From Trichaptum fuscoviolaceum (Eukaryota; Basidiomycota; Agaricomycetes; Hymenochaetales; Trichaptaceae), in NCBI GenBank assembly GCA_910574455.1, contig CAJSYZ010000005.1:372001-436000 (forward strand): 64,000 nt of DNA, read 5' to 3'. Under the pieces are notes generated by a model. That model had not been told where the DNA came from and did no database searches. It saw only the letters and a program-made list of their open reading frames with translations. Made by a program: the position numbers and the translations under genes. Shown one piece after another: positions 42,316 through 54,051 of this stretch; position 1 is the first letter of the stretch; the number at the start of each line of letters is the position of its first letter.

Positions 42316-45300
42316 ATGCCAGCGACACGGAAAAAGCACGATCCCCTTCATTTTCCACCAACTATTCGATGCACCTTGCCCAGCTGTAGTAGGACGTTCA
42401 AGAGTCAATCTGGAAGAGCAAGACATGAATATTCAGCTCATCCGATGTCATCCGTGGCAAGATCTACTGCCTGTGGTCACGACTACTATGATCCTTCACC
42501 TATTCGACCCACACGAGCTCCAACTCCTCAACCTCTACCGAGGTCGTCCGAACTTCCAACAGAGGGTCATTTTGAGAGCGGCCCTGACTCCTACGATTAC
42601 GATATTTCCATGCTTACACAGGATATCTCGATGCTCAGTATAGGCCGAGACGAGCTGCTTCAAGACCTAGACAGACCTGATTCTCTGTCCCATTCTGGCA
42701 CCGGAAGTGACAGTGGCCGTAGTGCATCCTCTGAAGATTTGGACTTCGACGTTGGAGATCATGAGGAGAGTGATGGTGACCTAAAGGTGTATCACAGATA
42801 TATGAATGGTGCGCACCAAGTATATTGTCCTCGGTTTGATAGCACTCTGATGAAAAACATCGTGCAGCCACCCCGTGTGATGCGGAAGGAAACAACTTAG
42901 AAAACGACGAACCACCTGTTCCGCGAAATGAACCTGCACCAAATGACTGGTCTCCCTATTCGTGCCGAGCAGATTTTGAGCTCGCAGACTTTCTTTATCG
43001 CGATGAGCAAATGTCTGCTGGTAATATAACAAAGCTTCTCGGAATCATGAAGGCTTACCAGCGAATTCAGTCTGTGAAGAACGCGAAATCTGGCGGATAT
43101 TCTGAGTTGGACGTAACTAAGCCCGACGATGACTCAGATCTGGATCCCACTAGTACGCTACTCGATGGAGACGCACAAAAGTTGTACAATGTCATTGACG
43201 CTACGAGAGTTGGTGATGTGCCTTGGAAATCCTTTAGTAACTTCTACACGGACAACAATGGCCAAAAAGCGACAGACGAGAACACCGAGTCATGGAAGAG
43301 GAAAGGATATGATGTATGGTATCGGGATCCCTTGGAAGTGATCCGAAATTTGGTGGATAATACGGCTTTAGAAGGCGAATTCGACTATGTCCCATTTCGT
43401 GAATATCAGCCAAAGGAGGAATCTGATGACATCAATGACAAAGAACGAGTGTTCAGAAATTACATGTCCGGAAATTTTGCTTGGGAACAGGCTGTAGGTC
43501 ATGACTCATGAACTCGCAGGAAACATACTGATTATCCTTGACTTAGAATAAGATCTACGCCGAAGATAAAGCAGTCCATGGATCTATGTTCGTTCCGGTG
43601 ATCTTGGGGAGCGACAAGACAACAGTTTCCGTTGGAACTGGCAACAACGAATATTATCCGTTATATCTCTCAATAGGAAATGTATCAAACAAGGCCCGGC
43701 GGTCCCAAAAGTTGAATACAGTCCAGCTTGTAGCATTTTTAGCAATACCAAAGAGTGTGTGTCAAAAACTGAGCCATTCAATTGTGTTTTGACGCTTTTT
43801 TGCAGCTGAGCGACAGTACGAAAAGTCAGATGACTTCCGTCGCTTTAGACATCAAATTTTTCATTCATCTATATCGAGAATCTTGAGTTCACTGAAGACC
43901 GCCATGTCCATAAACAATGAACAGACCATTCTCCGGTGCCCTGATGGTCACTTGCGTAGGTCGGTTCTCGGACTCGGCTCGTATATAGCCGATTATCCGG
44001 AACAGGTGAGTCTATGCGCAATATGCACTGGATGGTGCTGCAAGTAAGTACCATCCTTTCCAAAATCGCATAGGAGTCTGAGGAAATGGCTTACGGTGGC
44101 TATATAGATGCACAGCTCCCCACAAGGACCTAGATAATCCGGAGTTTGCATCAAATCCTCGAACAAAAGAGCTACACGAACGATTGATAGAGCAGGTAAA
44201 TGACAACAACTTAACCAGAGCAACAATTCGCAAAGAGTATGGGTTCCACCAAGATATCGTGGTATGTGCTCCAAATTCTCCATTGGATGCGCTTCTAAGA
44301 ACTATGTTTTCCCGTAGCCCTTCACCAATGACTTTCCGCGCGCAGATATATGCGATCTCATTTCTCCGGACCTATTGCACCAAATCATCAAAGGTGTTTT
44401 CAAGGATCATCTTGTCGAGTGGATATGCCAGAGCTTGACCACAACAGAGCTGGATATTGTGGATAAAAGGTGCCATTCTCAAACAATTTGTATAATATGA
44501 ATACTATCGCTGACCTCCGCGTAGAATCAGAGTCGCTGCTCCTTTTCCTGGACTACGTAGATTCCCCGAAGGCCGAGGCTTCAAGCAATGGACAGGCAAT
44601 GATTCAAAGGCACTTATGAAAGTATGTGATTTTTCCTTCTTGTTCGAGGCGGTCGTTTGCTGATAGTAGTCGATGTAAACCGCTTAGGTGTATCTTCCGG
44701 CTATTGTGGGCATTGTGCAGGATGATATAATTCATGCATTGAGTGCATTTCTCGACTTCTGTTATCTTGTGCGTCGGTACACGATTACAGCCTCAACACT
44801 TGATCAGATCAAAGCCTCTCTGGATTGCTTTCATCAATATCGGCAAATATTCATAGCTATGGGTATCCGGGACAACTTCTCACTACCACGACAGCATGCC
44901 ATGGTCCACTATCCTACAATGATTCCTCTGTTCGCTGCACCGAGTGGACTATGTTCATCGATCACAGAGAATAAGCACATTTACGCGGTCAAGGAAACAT
45001 GGCGACGCTCAAACAAAAATGATCCCTTGGGTCAGATGATCACAGCAAACCAACGACTCAGTAAACTTATTGCATCAAGGGCAGACTTCAAAAGGCGTGG
45101 AATGCTGGATGATACGTTAGCCGAGGCTTCGTGGAGAGCTTTGCGAGATGTTTTGCGCAAGAATATGTCGTCAGAGTCAGAGTCGGATGACGCTGAGAGG
45201 GACCCTGATGCCAGTGGGGGAGAGCAGATGCAACAACGTGACGTATTAGTAGTAGGTGAAGCTGATGATACAGATGACTTCTTCGATGCCATTGTGGGTA

Positions 45301-46321
45301 TTCAAGAGCTCAACGAAATTGCAGATTTGGACGATTCCGAAAGTTTAATAGATGAGCCACAGCGTGGTGCGGTTCATGGCGTAGGAAATGCTGAACGCCA
45401 GCTCCGCTTGGGTGGCAAGAATGACCCCTTTGAGCTTTACGTTAATGGCTTCAAAAAAACGTTAGTGAAACATCCTTTTGGTGCTGCAAATCCAACTTGT
45501 TTATTGTTATCCTTGCAGAGTCCAGTAAAGTGTACCCTAAACAGCTCGATGCTCTCGCGGCAATAGAAGGCTATCCAGAACTTCGACAACTCCGACAACT
45601 CATCAAGAAACACTTATTCAACAAGTACGAAAGTTGTAACACCAACTCAAAGTGTTCTGCTACTACTAGTAGTAGCAGGCAAGCCAAATTAAACTACAAC
45701 GGATTTGAACACTATAAACTGGATATTAGCAATGACTTTTCAATTTTCCATTCAGCCACCGCGTTCTTTGCGTATCGTGGTGAATCGATCCCTATAGAAC
45801 AAGCAATGAGGGAGGTGATCAGGTCCAGTCCCTCTTGGCGCGGAAAACCTCGACGAGATGCAGTTCTTGTCCGAGGTGGTTCCCGCAAACAGGGGTTCGC
45901 AGGAATGAGAGTTGCCAGGGTTATACTTTTTTTCTCATTCACCGTTAAAGTGGAACGTCAGGAATGCGCTCTCGTCCAGTTTTTCAAGCGTGTTGGAGAA
46001 TCGCCCGACCCGAAAACAAGAATGTGGATAGTTGAACCAGCATATGAGTTGGAGAGCTCTACCGCCTGTGTCGGACGCTGTCCCGGAGTGAATGACAGTG
46101 GCAGACATCACTATCACCGTGACTGCAAGGCTCCGAAGCTGTCTGTGATAGATATAGGGGACATCTTTCGTTTAGCTCACCTCCTTGGGGTCCCGAAGGG
46201 TGACGAATCTCCTCCGAAGTCATTGACACCTGAGGAATCCCTGGACTTTTACGATAGATTCTACGTTAACAGATTTGCTGACATGCACATGCACGAAACA
46301 TTGTACGAAACTAGACAATGA
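42316..46321 (+). CDS. Plavaka-type transposase
   Basis: Exons: 42316-42808, 42868-43493, 43547-43754, 43806-44043, 44108-44261, 44318-44469, 44525-44621, 44688 onward to 46321. A C2H2 finger (CTLPSCSRTFKSQSGRARH) is followed by an acidic linker. Family hallmarks are MFVPVILGSDKTTVSVGTGN, YYPLYLSIGN, RCPDGHLRRSVLGLGSYIAD, PFTNDFPRADICDLISPDLL, FPGLRRFPEGRGFKQWTGND, ALSAFLDFCYLVRR and GLCSSITENKHIYAVKETWR. Conserved Asp/Glu fit a DDE-type fold, but I did not assign catalytic residues. The first intron (42809-42867) restores frame and hides an apparent frameshift. The junction near 45460-45525 does not close cleanly: a seven-A run precedes it and may hold an extra base, or a donor at 45440 is used. 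Confidence 0.85.
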
Positions 46322-46770
46322 TTACTACTAACTTGAAGTAAAGCTTTTCAATTAGCATACACAACCTTGAATGTACTATATTGAAACTTACGAGTGAGGA
46401 CTCGGATATGGCAATGAAACAAAAGGATGTACTAGACGAAACAGACCTTAGTACTACGTATGTAACGTAGTACTACACTGGCATTGCAGCATTGGCTCTT
46501 AAAGACTAGTAGTACCATGACACTGTTTTAACTTCAACTTCAAGTTATGGTGTTCTTGGCTTGCTTTCAGGTTGTACAGTATACTACTAGTGGTACACTG
46601 GCAATGATATCATGGCAGTAGTATTTCATTCAGGTTGGTCAAGGCAATGTTATTATCAGCAAATCACAAAGCGACACAAGGAAAAACTGTAGACACTAGC
46701 ATAGCGCAAAGATTACATGGGAACTCCAAGTCATAGCTTCACCTCCGAGTCCAGCTCTGCCCCGCAACAG
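46322..46770. other. Gap with repeat words
   Basis: It holds the 3' ends of the transposase and of accessory gene 2. Words like tagtactacg, ctactagtgg and actggcaatg are frequent, the same vocabulary as at 49-50 kb. Confidence 0.5.
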
Positions 46771-49204
46771 CTAGTTGTGGTGACTGTTTCTATTAAGAGA
46801 CCTTTCTTCCTGCTTGCCATTAGGAAGATACATCGGTGTGCAAATATCCTCAGGCTTTCGGTTCATCACTTCGCTTAGATAATCGCGATACTGTGAGTTG
46901 TAGATCTCTCCCGGTGATAAACTCGTCCTGGCAGTCGAAGCCCCGGCCGTAACCCTCGCTCCGGGTGGTATATCGTTACATATCTCGAGCACCGTTGCTA
47001 TCAGTTGGTCTTGAAATTTATCATAGCGGGTACTATTGCGGGTATCCTTCAAGTCTACGTAAGCCGTGAACTTCTCAATAGAGTCAAGGACTGCGTCAGT
47101 CCTCTCCTCCCGAGCATGTATGATATCGTTCATTACGTGGCGGATTGAACGGGATAGCTGGTTACCCATGACTGTGTAGAAAAGATCCTCGTTGAGGACT
47201 ATTTGCAACCACCTCTTGACGACTTTAAAACCATGTATCAACTCCCGCTGAATCCTTTCCAAACGACGGACATCTCGTAAGTCGAGTTTCTTCAAAAAAT
47301 CAGCGAAAGAGGGATTAGGCCCCAAGGCCTTCAAGGTCCTTTTCATGTCTTCAACAGATTTGATGCGAAGGTCGTCGGCCATAACAAAGTTCGGCACTTC
47401 TTCACCGTTATGGAGTGCGCGGACCTTGTCCCAAAGTGTGAGCGCCAGTCTCCGTCCAATCTCCGAGTCTTTAAAGACTAGATGCTTGTGAACGTCAGGC
47501 TGAGGGCGTACCTGAGGCAATCCCCCAAACAGTTGGACCGCAGGCGTTACGAAAGTTCCTGGGTTGTCCACCGTCATTGAGTAGAGCCTTTCCTGTGCAT
47601 TGGGCTTGAAATTAAACTGAAGAGCTGCCGATTGTTGGAGGAGTTTGTCAATTTCTACGATGAAATCGTAAAGTGCGTTGTAATGGAGCTGGAAATATGG
47701 TAGAAAGAACCGGAAAGCAGTTAATTTGTTCACCTGAGATGCGTCGAATGGCAGGTTTTGACGTTGCCGAGCTTCACGATTCAGGATAAATTTGACATGT
47801 GGTGGGTCTTTTACCACAGTGTATTCTTCCGGTTCCGGGGAACGACTCGAAGTCGGAGGTGGCAAGTAAACTCGAAGGTATCGTTTAAAGTGTTCATGCA
47901 TGACGACAGACAATGTCTTAAAGTTGGCGGCAAAGTAATTGAGAGTGCCGGGAACAGAATTATGTGAGTACTTGGTTCTCAGTATCTCCTCGCCAGTGAA
48001 ATCAAGGACAATTGCACAGCCTTCCCGGAGGTAGGTCAGTAGATTATCTGTAAGCTTCCTCATTCTTACAGCGTCGCCTGCTTGCCGTGACTAACAAGGG
48101 TATGTTTTTAGATGTCACTCTTTTTAGAAATGTGATCATGTTACTTACCCCAGACATTTTGTCTTCCACGAGATCGATTGACGCTGATACGTCATTTAAA
48201 GTATCTGCAACGTTCTTCTGGACTCCTTCCATCACGGCAAACCTCTTCTCCAAATCCGTAACTCGAGCCCTCAATTCATTGGAATCCTTTTTATGAAATT
48301 CCTCCCATTTTTTCAGCTTCTTGGTCAAGTCCTGCAGCTGCTTGACTCCTGCATTTGGATCGTATAAGGGCGCGAGCTCAGAGGGGGTTGGCGAATGAGA
48401 TGAACTCTTTGGGATCAAGTGAGCCGATTCGATGTTTTCTGTGCCAGTGAAGGGTTAGCTTTGGACACAGACTATGATAGAAAAGGGAGGAAGAATGCGT
48501 TACCTTCGCTTGGATCGACGTTATCAACTTGAGAATCCGATACTCCAATTGCCGGCGAACTGCGCATAGATTTTTGGGCAGCAGACACTTTAGAACGCAA
48601 ATCCGACAACATGTCATTTGGAGTACTACGTGGGCTGCGGCTGAATCGAGGCCGAGGAGTAGGTGAAGGGGTTGAAGGGTTGAGGACGCTAATTTGAAGA
48701 ACCCTCTTATTTGGAATAGTCGGATCGTTCTGCGCGACGTCCCGCCTCTGAGTCTCCCCTCGATAGCCATTGGCGCCAGAGTATGTTCCAAGTTCTTCAC
48801 GCGGGTTATAACTGTTGTGTACGTGTTGTGCGCTGCCTCTATAGTCGCGGTACGCCTCCACAGGGTATGAAGAGCTGGTCCTGTCTCGGTATTGCCCACT
48901 GGCGCTGGTACTAGTACGGCTCGGCCCCGGAGTGCTCGTGGGACTGTACTCATGATCGTTCCTCCTCCGTTTATTACTTCTGTCCTTCCTGTGCCAGCCT
49001 GAGTGTTTCTGTGAATACGGCGGTGAATAGTGACGTTCAGGGCATTCCGATTACCACTGGAACGACGCTCGACAGAAACGCGCTCCGACTCGGATTCGGA
49101 TTCTTCGAAATAATTGTCAGAACCGGCGAGGGGTCCGACTCAAACTCAGGCTCACCTTCACTTTTCGGGCTGCGCTGACGCTTGTTACTATTGTATGATG
49201 GCAT
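46771..49204 (-). CDS. Element accessory protein 2
   Basis: The start is MPSYNSNKRQRSPKSE at 49204. An Arg/Ser/Tyr-rich segment follows (HYSPPYSQKHSGWHRKDRSN, then TPSPTPRPRFSRSPRSTPND). A coiled coil (VKQLQDLTKKLKKWEEF) is next, joined through the intron with acceptor cttgttag to AGDAVRMRKLTDNLLTYL. The ordered C-terminal domain of ~430 residues includes NYFAANFKTLSVVMHEHFKR, VNKLTAFRFFLPYFQLHY and SFADFLKKLDLRDVRRLERI, and ends at 46771. No enzymatic motif is seen. The layout (basic disordered head, coil, helical domain) fits a nucleic-acid or capsid-like structural protein, but that is a guess. It is convergent with the transposase. Exon borders before 48860 are uncertain. Confidence 0.6.
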
Positions 49205-50400
49205 AACTGCAAACTGGAGGAGTCTCAGGCTTGCCGTGAGTAGTGATGCCGAATATTAGTAATAGTAGTGGTAGTGGTAGTAGTGGTACTACCTCACGCG
49301 GAAGTTCGGTAGCGAGTAGTAGTACTAAGTAGTAGTAGCGAACTTGAAGCGGATCAGGCTCACGCTCGGCCTGAGGCTGTAGCCTGAGTGGTTCTAATCG
49401 GTAGAGCTACTACTAGTAGTACTAGAAGTACAAGCTTGAAGATCTCAGTTAGTGGATGAAGTAGATCTAGAAGGCTGAAAGCTCACTCACCACCAGTGCC
49501 AGCAGTCTACAAGTAGGATGAAATTCAGGTGGACTTCAGGATGAGAGGGCTTCAAGCTGTTGATGTGTGAAGTTGAAGAACAAGCCTAAGTACTAGACTC
49601 GGGCACGACACGTCGCTCAGGCTCACTGGGGTGCAACGTCAAGTTGTGGGCATGGGGTACTCAGGCTACTAAATTCGGAACTTGAACTTGAACTAGTTGA
49701 AAGTCCGACGGCTCGGAGTGGAAACGCTACTAGTACCTCAGGCTGCCACGTACTACTGCCGTGACTCCCGGGCCGTCGGAGTCGGACATCATGATCACTG
49801 CAACTCACTGGCAGGCTGAATGATCCGACTCGGAGTTGGCATTCAAGTTGCGCGCGCCGACAACTTCAACTTGAAATTGAACTTGAATGCCACTGGCATG
49901 CCAGTGATGTTTGGCGACTACTACTACCTACTATTAGTACTCACTGGCAGGGTACCGTACTACTACTAGCCACTGGCAGCTGAATGATCCAGTCTTAAGC
50001 AGCTTAAGCTTCCAGTTCTGTCCACTCAGACTGGCAAGTTGTCACAATCTCAACTTTACTACTACTACTAGTAGTAGTATACGGTTCGAGTCCGAGTTCG
50101 AGTCCGAGTCCGAGTCCGAGTCCGAGCCTGAGTTCAAGGCCGGACACCGGACCTGAGTGAGCTTGAAGGCTGGCCCAGCACTGGTGAGTGGCACTCAGGC
50201 TGTCCGGCCGGCGTGACGGCGGTACTTCAAGTTCAAGTTCAAGTTCAAGTTCAAGTTCAAGTTGGAGCCTCAGGCTGAGTCGGAGTCGGGTCAGAGTTCA
50301 ACTTGAAGTTGACTCGTCATCAATTCAAGAACTTCAAGTTGAAGCTGAGCCGAGCCTCCTCCGACTTGGACTCGGAGTCTCACAGGCTTCAAGTTACTAC
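49205..50400. repeat. Palindrome-rich low-complexity region
   Basis: Dense short words recur in both orientations: tactactagtagta, cactggcatgccagtg, tcaggctcac, ttcaagttcaagttc (50222-50262) and gagtccgagtcc (50090-50135). Most are self-complementary or their own near reverse complement. Open frames here are artefacts of the repeats. The same words occur sparsely near 33.5, 36.9, 37.4 and 46.5 kb, around the element. Subterminal arrays of transposase-binding sites look like this in other DNA transposons. Confidence 0.6.
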
Positions 50401-51239
50401 TGCTCTACGCCCCGACTCGTGAATGCCACCAACTAGAACTGAGGTTACTACTACAAGAGGTAGTAGGCCTTTCGTTTCACTGTTGAGTTTGCTGTGTATA
50501 CTCTCTTTTTTCTTCCGCCGCGCATCTGCCGACTCACTCACTCTGCCTGTCTCAGCATGCTCAAATTGTTCTATCGGTTTCAACGCCTTGCGCAGCTCAC
50601 GTACGTCTGCACGATACTTTTGTAGCTCCCTGTGGGTCGACGCGTTTCGGCTCGTTCGGCACGGCTCGTATGGAAACCCAGGGGGTAGGAGTTCGACCGC
50701 TTTTGCAGAGGACACGAAACCACTACCGTCTACGCAATTTACTGCGCCCACAGCAGGTGGTTGCCCCAAGTCTTGCCCCAGGCTTCTCTCGCAAATTTAT
50801 CCCGACGCGTATCCCCTTACCGACTAAAGCAATGGCGAGCACACTGGGGCGCATGCGCACACGTCTACCTCCACAGTTGACAACACGAATTCCTTCAGCA
50901 ATTGGTGATGGTAGAGTGATTACATCCGTCACCATATATCATGAGTGAACCTTCTCCAATGGATAGAGCTACGCCAGAGAGCTCATCATCAGTGGTGGCT
51001 GATGAGTGCAGGACGTTAAAGCTGGTTGCTGCACTTGCATCCGAGGTCTGTTCCTCCCAGGTTTTGAATCGCGAGACGCATCACCGACGTTTGGAATGTG
51101 CAAAGAGGCAAGTTACTGAACCGGCGCTCACAGGCACCAGGAGGGGATGTGCGTGCGGTAATCAGTGAGCGAAAGCTTCTACTGTACTTCTCGAGTAAGT
51201 TGTTCTTTTATTTTTTGAATCATAATACTCACAGGCTTC
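50401..51239. other. Region without a supported gene
   Basis: The minus-strand frame 50769-50389 encodes a short charged coil (LQKYRADVRELRKALKPIEQ)-like segment that could be an exon. No conserved partner or start was found. A plus-strand frame at 50941-51168 is acidic and Ser-rich. Confidence 0.35.
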
Positions 51240-51560
51240 TTCAGCTTTGGAGCATCGGCACGGGGAATGTCCATACGTTCTCCGAGAAAATCTGCATAAG
51301 ATTTACGCCGAAAATTGTATTGTCTTTTTTCTTGGGCGTGGGGGATTGGACACATCCGTTCGCGTATGGAATCTGCAAATGGGTATGATTTTCTTCACAT
51401 TCATTCATCCCCGACTCGTCAGTGACAACTTTTCAGTACGACTCCGACTTTCTTGTCACCGGAAGGAACGATGGCCGCGTCAGCTTCTTCTCGTTTCATC
51501 GTTCCTCTTTTCCTCGACCATCTCCAGCTCAACAATAAGCGGCCACAGGACTTGCACTGA
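51240..51560 (+). pseudogene. WD40-like gene fragment
   Basis: LGRGGLDTSVRVWNLQ is a WD40 blade end (GGLDxxVRVWxL). After an intron (gtatga..ttttcag) the frame continues YDSDFLVTGRNDGRVSFF, the next blade. No further blades are recognised and the frame decays. It looks like a two-blade piece of an F-box/WD40 type gene. Confidence 0.45.
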
Positions 51561-52533
51561 GCAGTCAGGGGACGAGTCTCTATCCCTACCGTCTACACTC
51601 ACCTCAGGGATCCCTGCTCAATCGACATCTAAGCCTAAGTTCGCCTGGCCTGAGCGGCGAAAGAGCCCAAAAACATGGGAAGGATGCTGAACAGCTACGC
51701 TCTCTCAACACATACAACAGTGAGGAGAGAAAAGTTGCGAAGTTGCGCGGTCGGATTCGTATATACGGGGCTATGTATCACCGGGCAGTTTGATGCGTCC
51801 CAATATTCCGCTTGCATGCACAAAGTCCACCAGACGTCGACAAAGCGACTCACAACTCAATTTGCAAATGCAGCGAAGGGAATGATTATAACTGCATTTT
51901 CGACATCATCCAAGTTGTCGTGTCCCCATTCCTTGCCAAACACCTCTGCCCCGCCACCATTGCCGCCTAAATGGAGAACGCTCGGTTTCAATGTGCAGTA
52001 TGAGTTGATCGTCGGCCGACAGCGCGATTCCCTCAGCTCCGAGGACGAGAAACGCGCCTTCATGCAAATTACTCCTTCCGAAGCGGGTTGGGATGCATTC
52101 AAGTTCAAGTTGGCCCATTTCCCATTTTGGCACGGTTCTAGTTCAAGTTTCGGGTTGAGTACAGGGATGACTGGTTGTATGGTGAGTTACTCGTGGCTTT
52201 CTTCGAAATCCTTCTAGAGCTGATGGAGCAGCTTCTTGTGCAGTGGGTTGTATCCTCCCGACTTCTTCGGAGTTAACATGACTCATTTTCTTGTTCGTTT
52301 GTGCTTAAAATGAAAAGAAGCCTTATAATCAAGTCATCCGGAAGAAATCATTTGTTATCTCCTATCAGTTCAACTTGCGGTTTATCCAAGTCATAGTACA
52401 AAGCACTAATAGCTCCCTCTCTCTTTCTAGAAGAATGGGAAATCAGAAAACTGACTTCAACTACTTTGTATAAGTGTGAAGTGGGAGCGGGTATCGTCCC
52501 CAAGATCATCATCCAGCCATTCCACCGTGAATC
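51561..52533. other. Region upstream of the exonuclease gene
   Basis: A 180-codon frame at 51675-52217 has no recognisable motif and no matching splice context. The last part must hold the promoter of the gene at 52534. Confidence 0.35.
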
Positions 52534-53575
52534 ATGTTCTCAAATCTTCGTACTATCCTTCTCATCCTCCTCTCCCTTGATTACGCACGCCTGCACCTCC
52601 GCACCGTCCTCCGCTTTCAGCTCGTTCAACGCTGGACAGCAAGGGCTCAAACGAAGGTACTTGTTTCATTCATATCAAGATCTGTACACTGACTTGTTGC
52701 TAGATACACAAGAAACTGCAAACGTTTCTTGATTTCCTCGGGGTACCCACAACACCTCTCTCCGAATTAGATGAATATAGGCCCCATAATATAGTTCCGA
52801 TACAGTGTTGCACGGGCTTGGATGTGGACAACGCAATGACTGCAATATATGCATCTTTGCCACAGGTACCAGCTAGGAGATTTGTCTCGATCGACATCGA
52901 GTGGGCAAGTGGCGGAAAAGGGTCCAATCATCGCGTAGACCTCATCCAACTCGCAGTTCAAAACCAGGTTTATCTGGTCAGGACGCATACTCTTACTGAC
53001 CTTCCTCCTACGTTGGCGCAACTCCTTGGGGATGGTACAGTCATGAAAGTTTCAGCTGGAATCAACGGTATGAATAACTTATCTTTTCTCCTGCGAGGTG
53101 GCCAACCAGAAGAAATGGCAGGTGACGCAGTGCGTATAAAGCGCAAGTTTTGCACCTCTGTGCGCTCCTGTGTCGATCTGACAGATTGGGCGCGCGTTGT
53201 CTACCCGGAAGTCTGGCCCAAAAACCCGACCTGGTCCCAACTGCTCTTAAACCCTCGTCTCTGGTTCCAGCATCCGACTCCGACTGTCAAGCTCGAAAAA
53301 ATAGTGGGAGAAGTATTGAGGCTGAACGTCAAGAAGAGTAGTGAGGTCACGATGAGTGACTGGGCAGCTAACGAGCTATCAGCGGCACAAATACAATGTA
53401 AGTTATCATTTTGTTGCTCAAGATCAACCATCTTCAAGTTCTCACTTGCATGATCTGCTGTACTGGAATACTAGATGCTGCCATTGATGTTCACAGCACG
53501 TTTGCTGTAGCTTTGGCCCTGAGCCAAAGCCACCCACCCTTACCGGATAAGTACATCAAGAACTTCGAGGCTTGA
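52534..53575 (+). CDS. WRN-like 3'-5' exonuclease domain protein
   Basis: Exons are 52534-52656, 52704-53397 and 53475-53575, giving 305 residues. The exonuclease fold shows ExoI as FVSIDIEW (D105, E107), then VDLIQLAVQNQVYLVRTH, and ExoIII as YAAIDVHSTFAVALAL (Y273, D277), the DEDDy pattern. The ExoII position reads GINGMNNLSFLL, where WRN-type enzymes have an Asp at about residue 164; it is Met here, so metal binding is doubtful. The first 30 residues are hydrophobic and could be a membrane anchor or a start-site artefact. Homologues process DNA ends or RNA. The frame is open through two clean introns, unlike the neighbouring pseudogenes. Confidence 0.8.
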
Positions 53576-54051
53576 TCTAGTAGGCTGAGGCCCACCAGTA
53601 GCAGGTTTGACCAAATGTGCTTGAGTTATCGAGTAAATTGTTGTGCACATGCTCTTGTTTTCAAAGTTGCCAGGAGATTCATGATTAAAATTTATTATTG
53701 AATTGCTTTTTTTTCCCGAATGATCACCGTAGTCTGAGGTATCAAAGTGGTTTGGAAGATGTCGCCAATGGTGTCTGTCTGCTGTGAGCAACCCAATGGA
53801 TTAAATAGTTTTCAACACCACTATTAGTGCTTTTTCAAGACACTTCAAAGTTTTCAAGACAATTCAATATAACGCCCGGACGGGCCAGCTTTTTGCTGGC
53901 GATACCCGAACACCTCTGGGCGTTAAGTAATCACAAGCTACATATTTTACCCAAGCGGTGCAGCAACTATTTTTCCTCCAATAGTAGTACTATGTCAGTG
54001 GCAGATTTGTCTGCTCTGATGCATTATATTATTTTATTATATAGTCCAGTG
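53576..54051. other. Gap
   Basis: No gene. It separates the exonuclease gene from the 3' end of the minus-strand glucan synthase pseudogene. Nothing notable beyond a tagtagtactatg word near 53982. Confidence 0.4.

Noticed and set aside
42809..42900. Apparent frameshift in the Plavaka transposase
   Set aside because: An intron with donor gtgcgc and acceptor gtgcag (42809-42867) restores the frame and yields the family-like segment PCDAEGN.
50083..50120. tRNA-like ggttcgagtcc word
   Set aside because: It is part of the gagtcc/gttcgag simple repeat and there is no cloverleaf around it.
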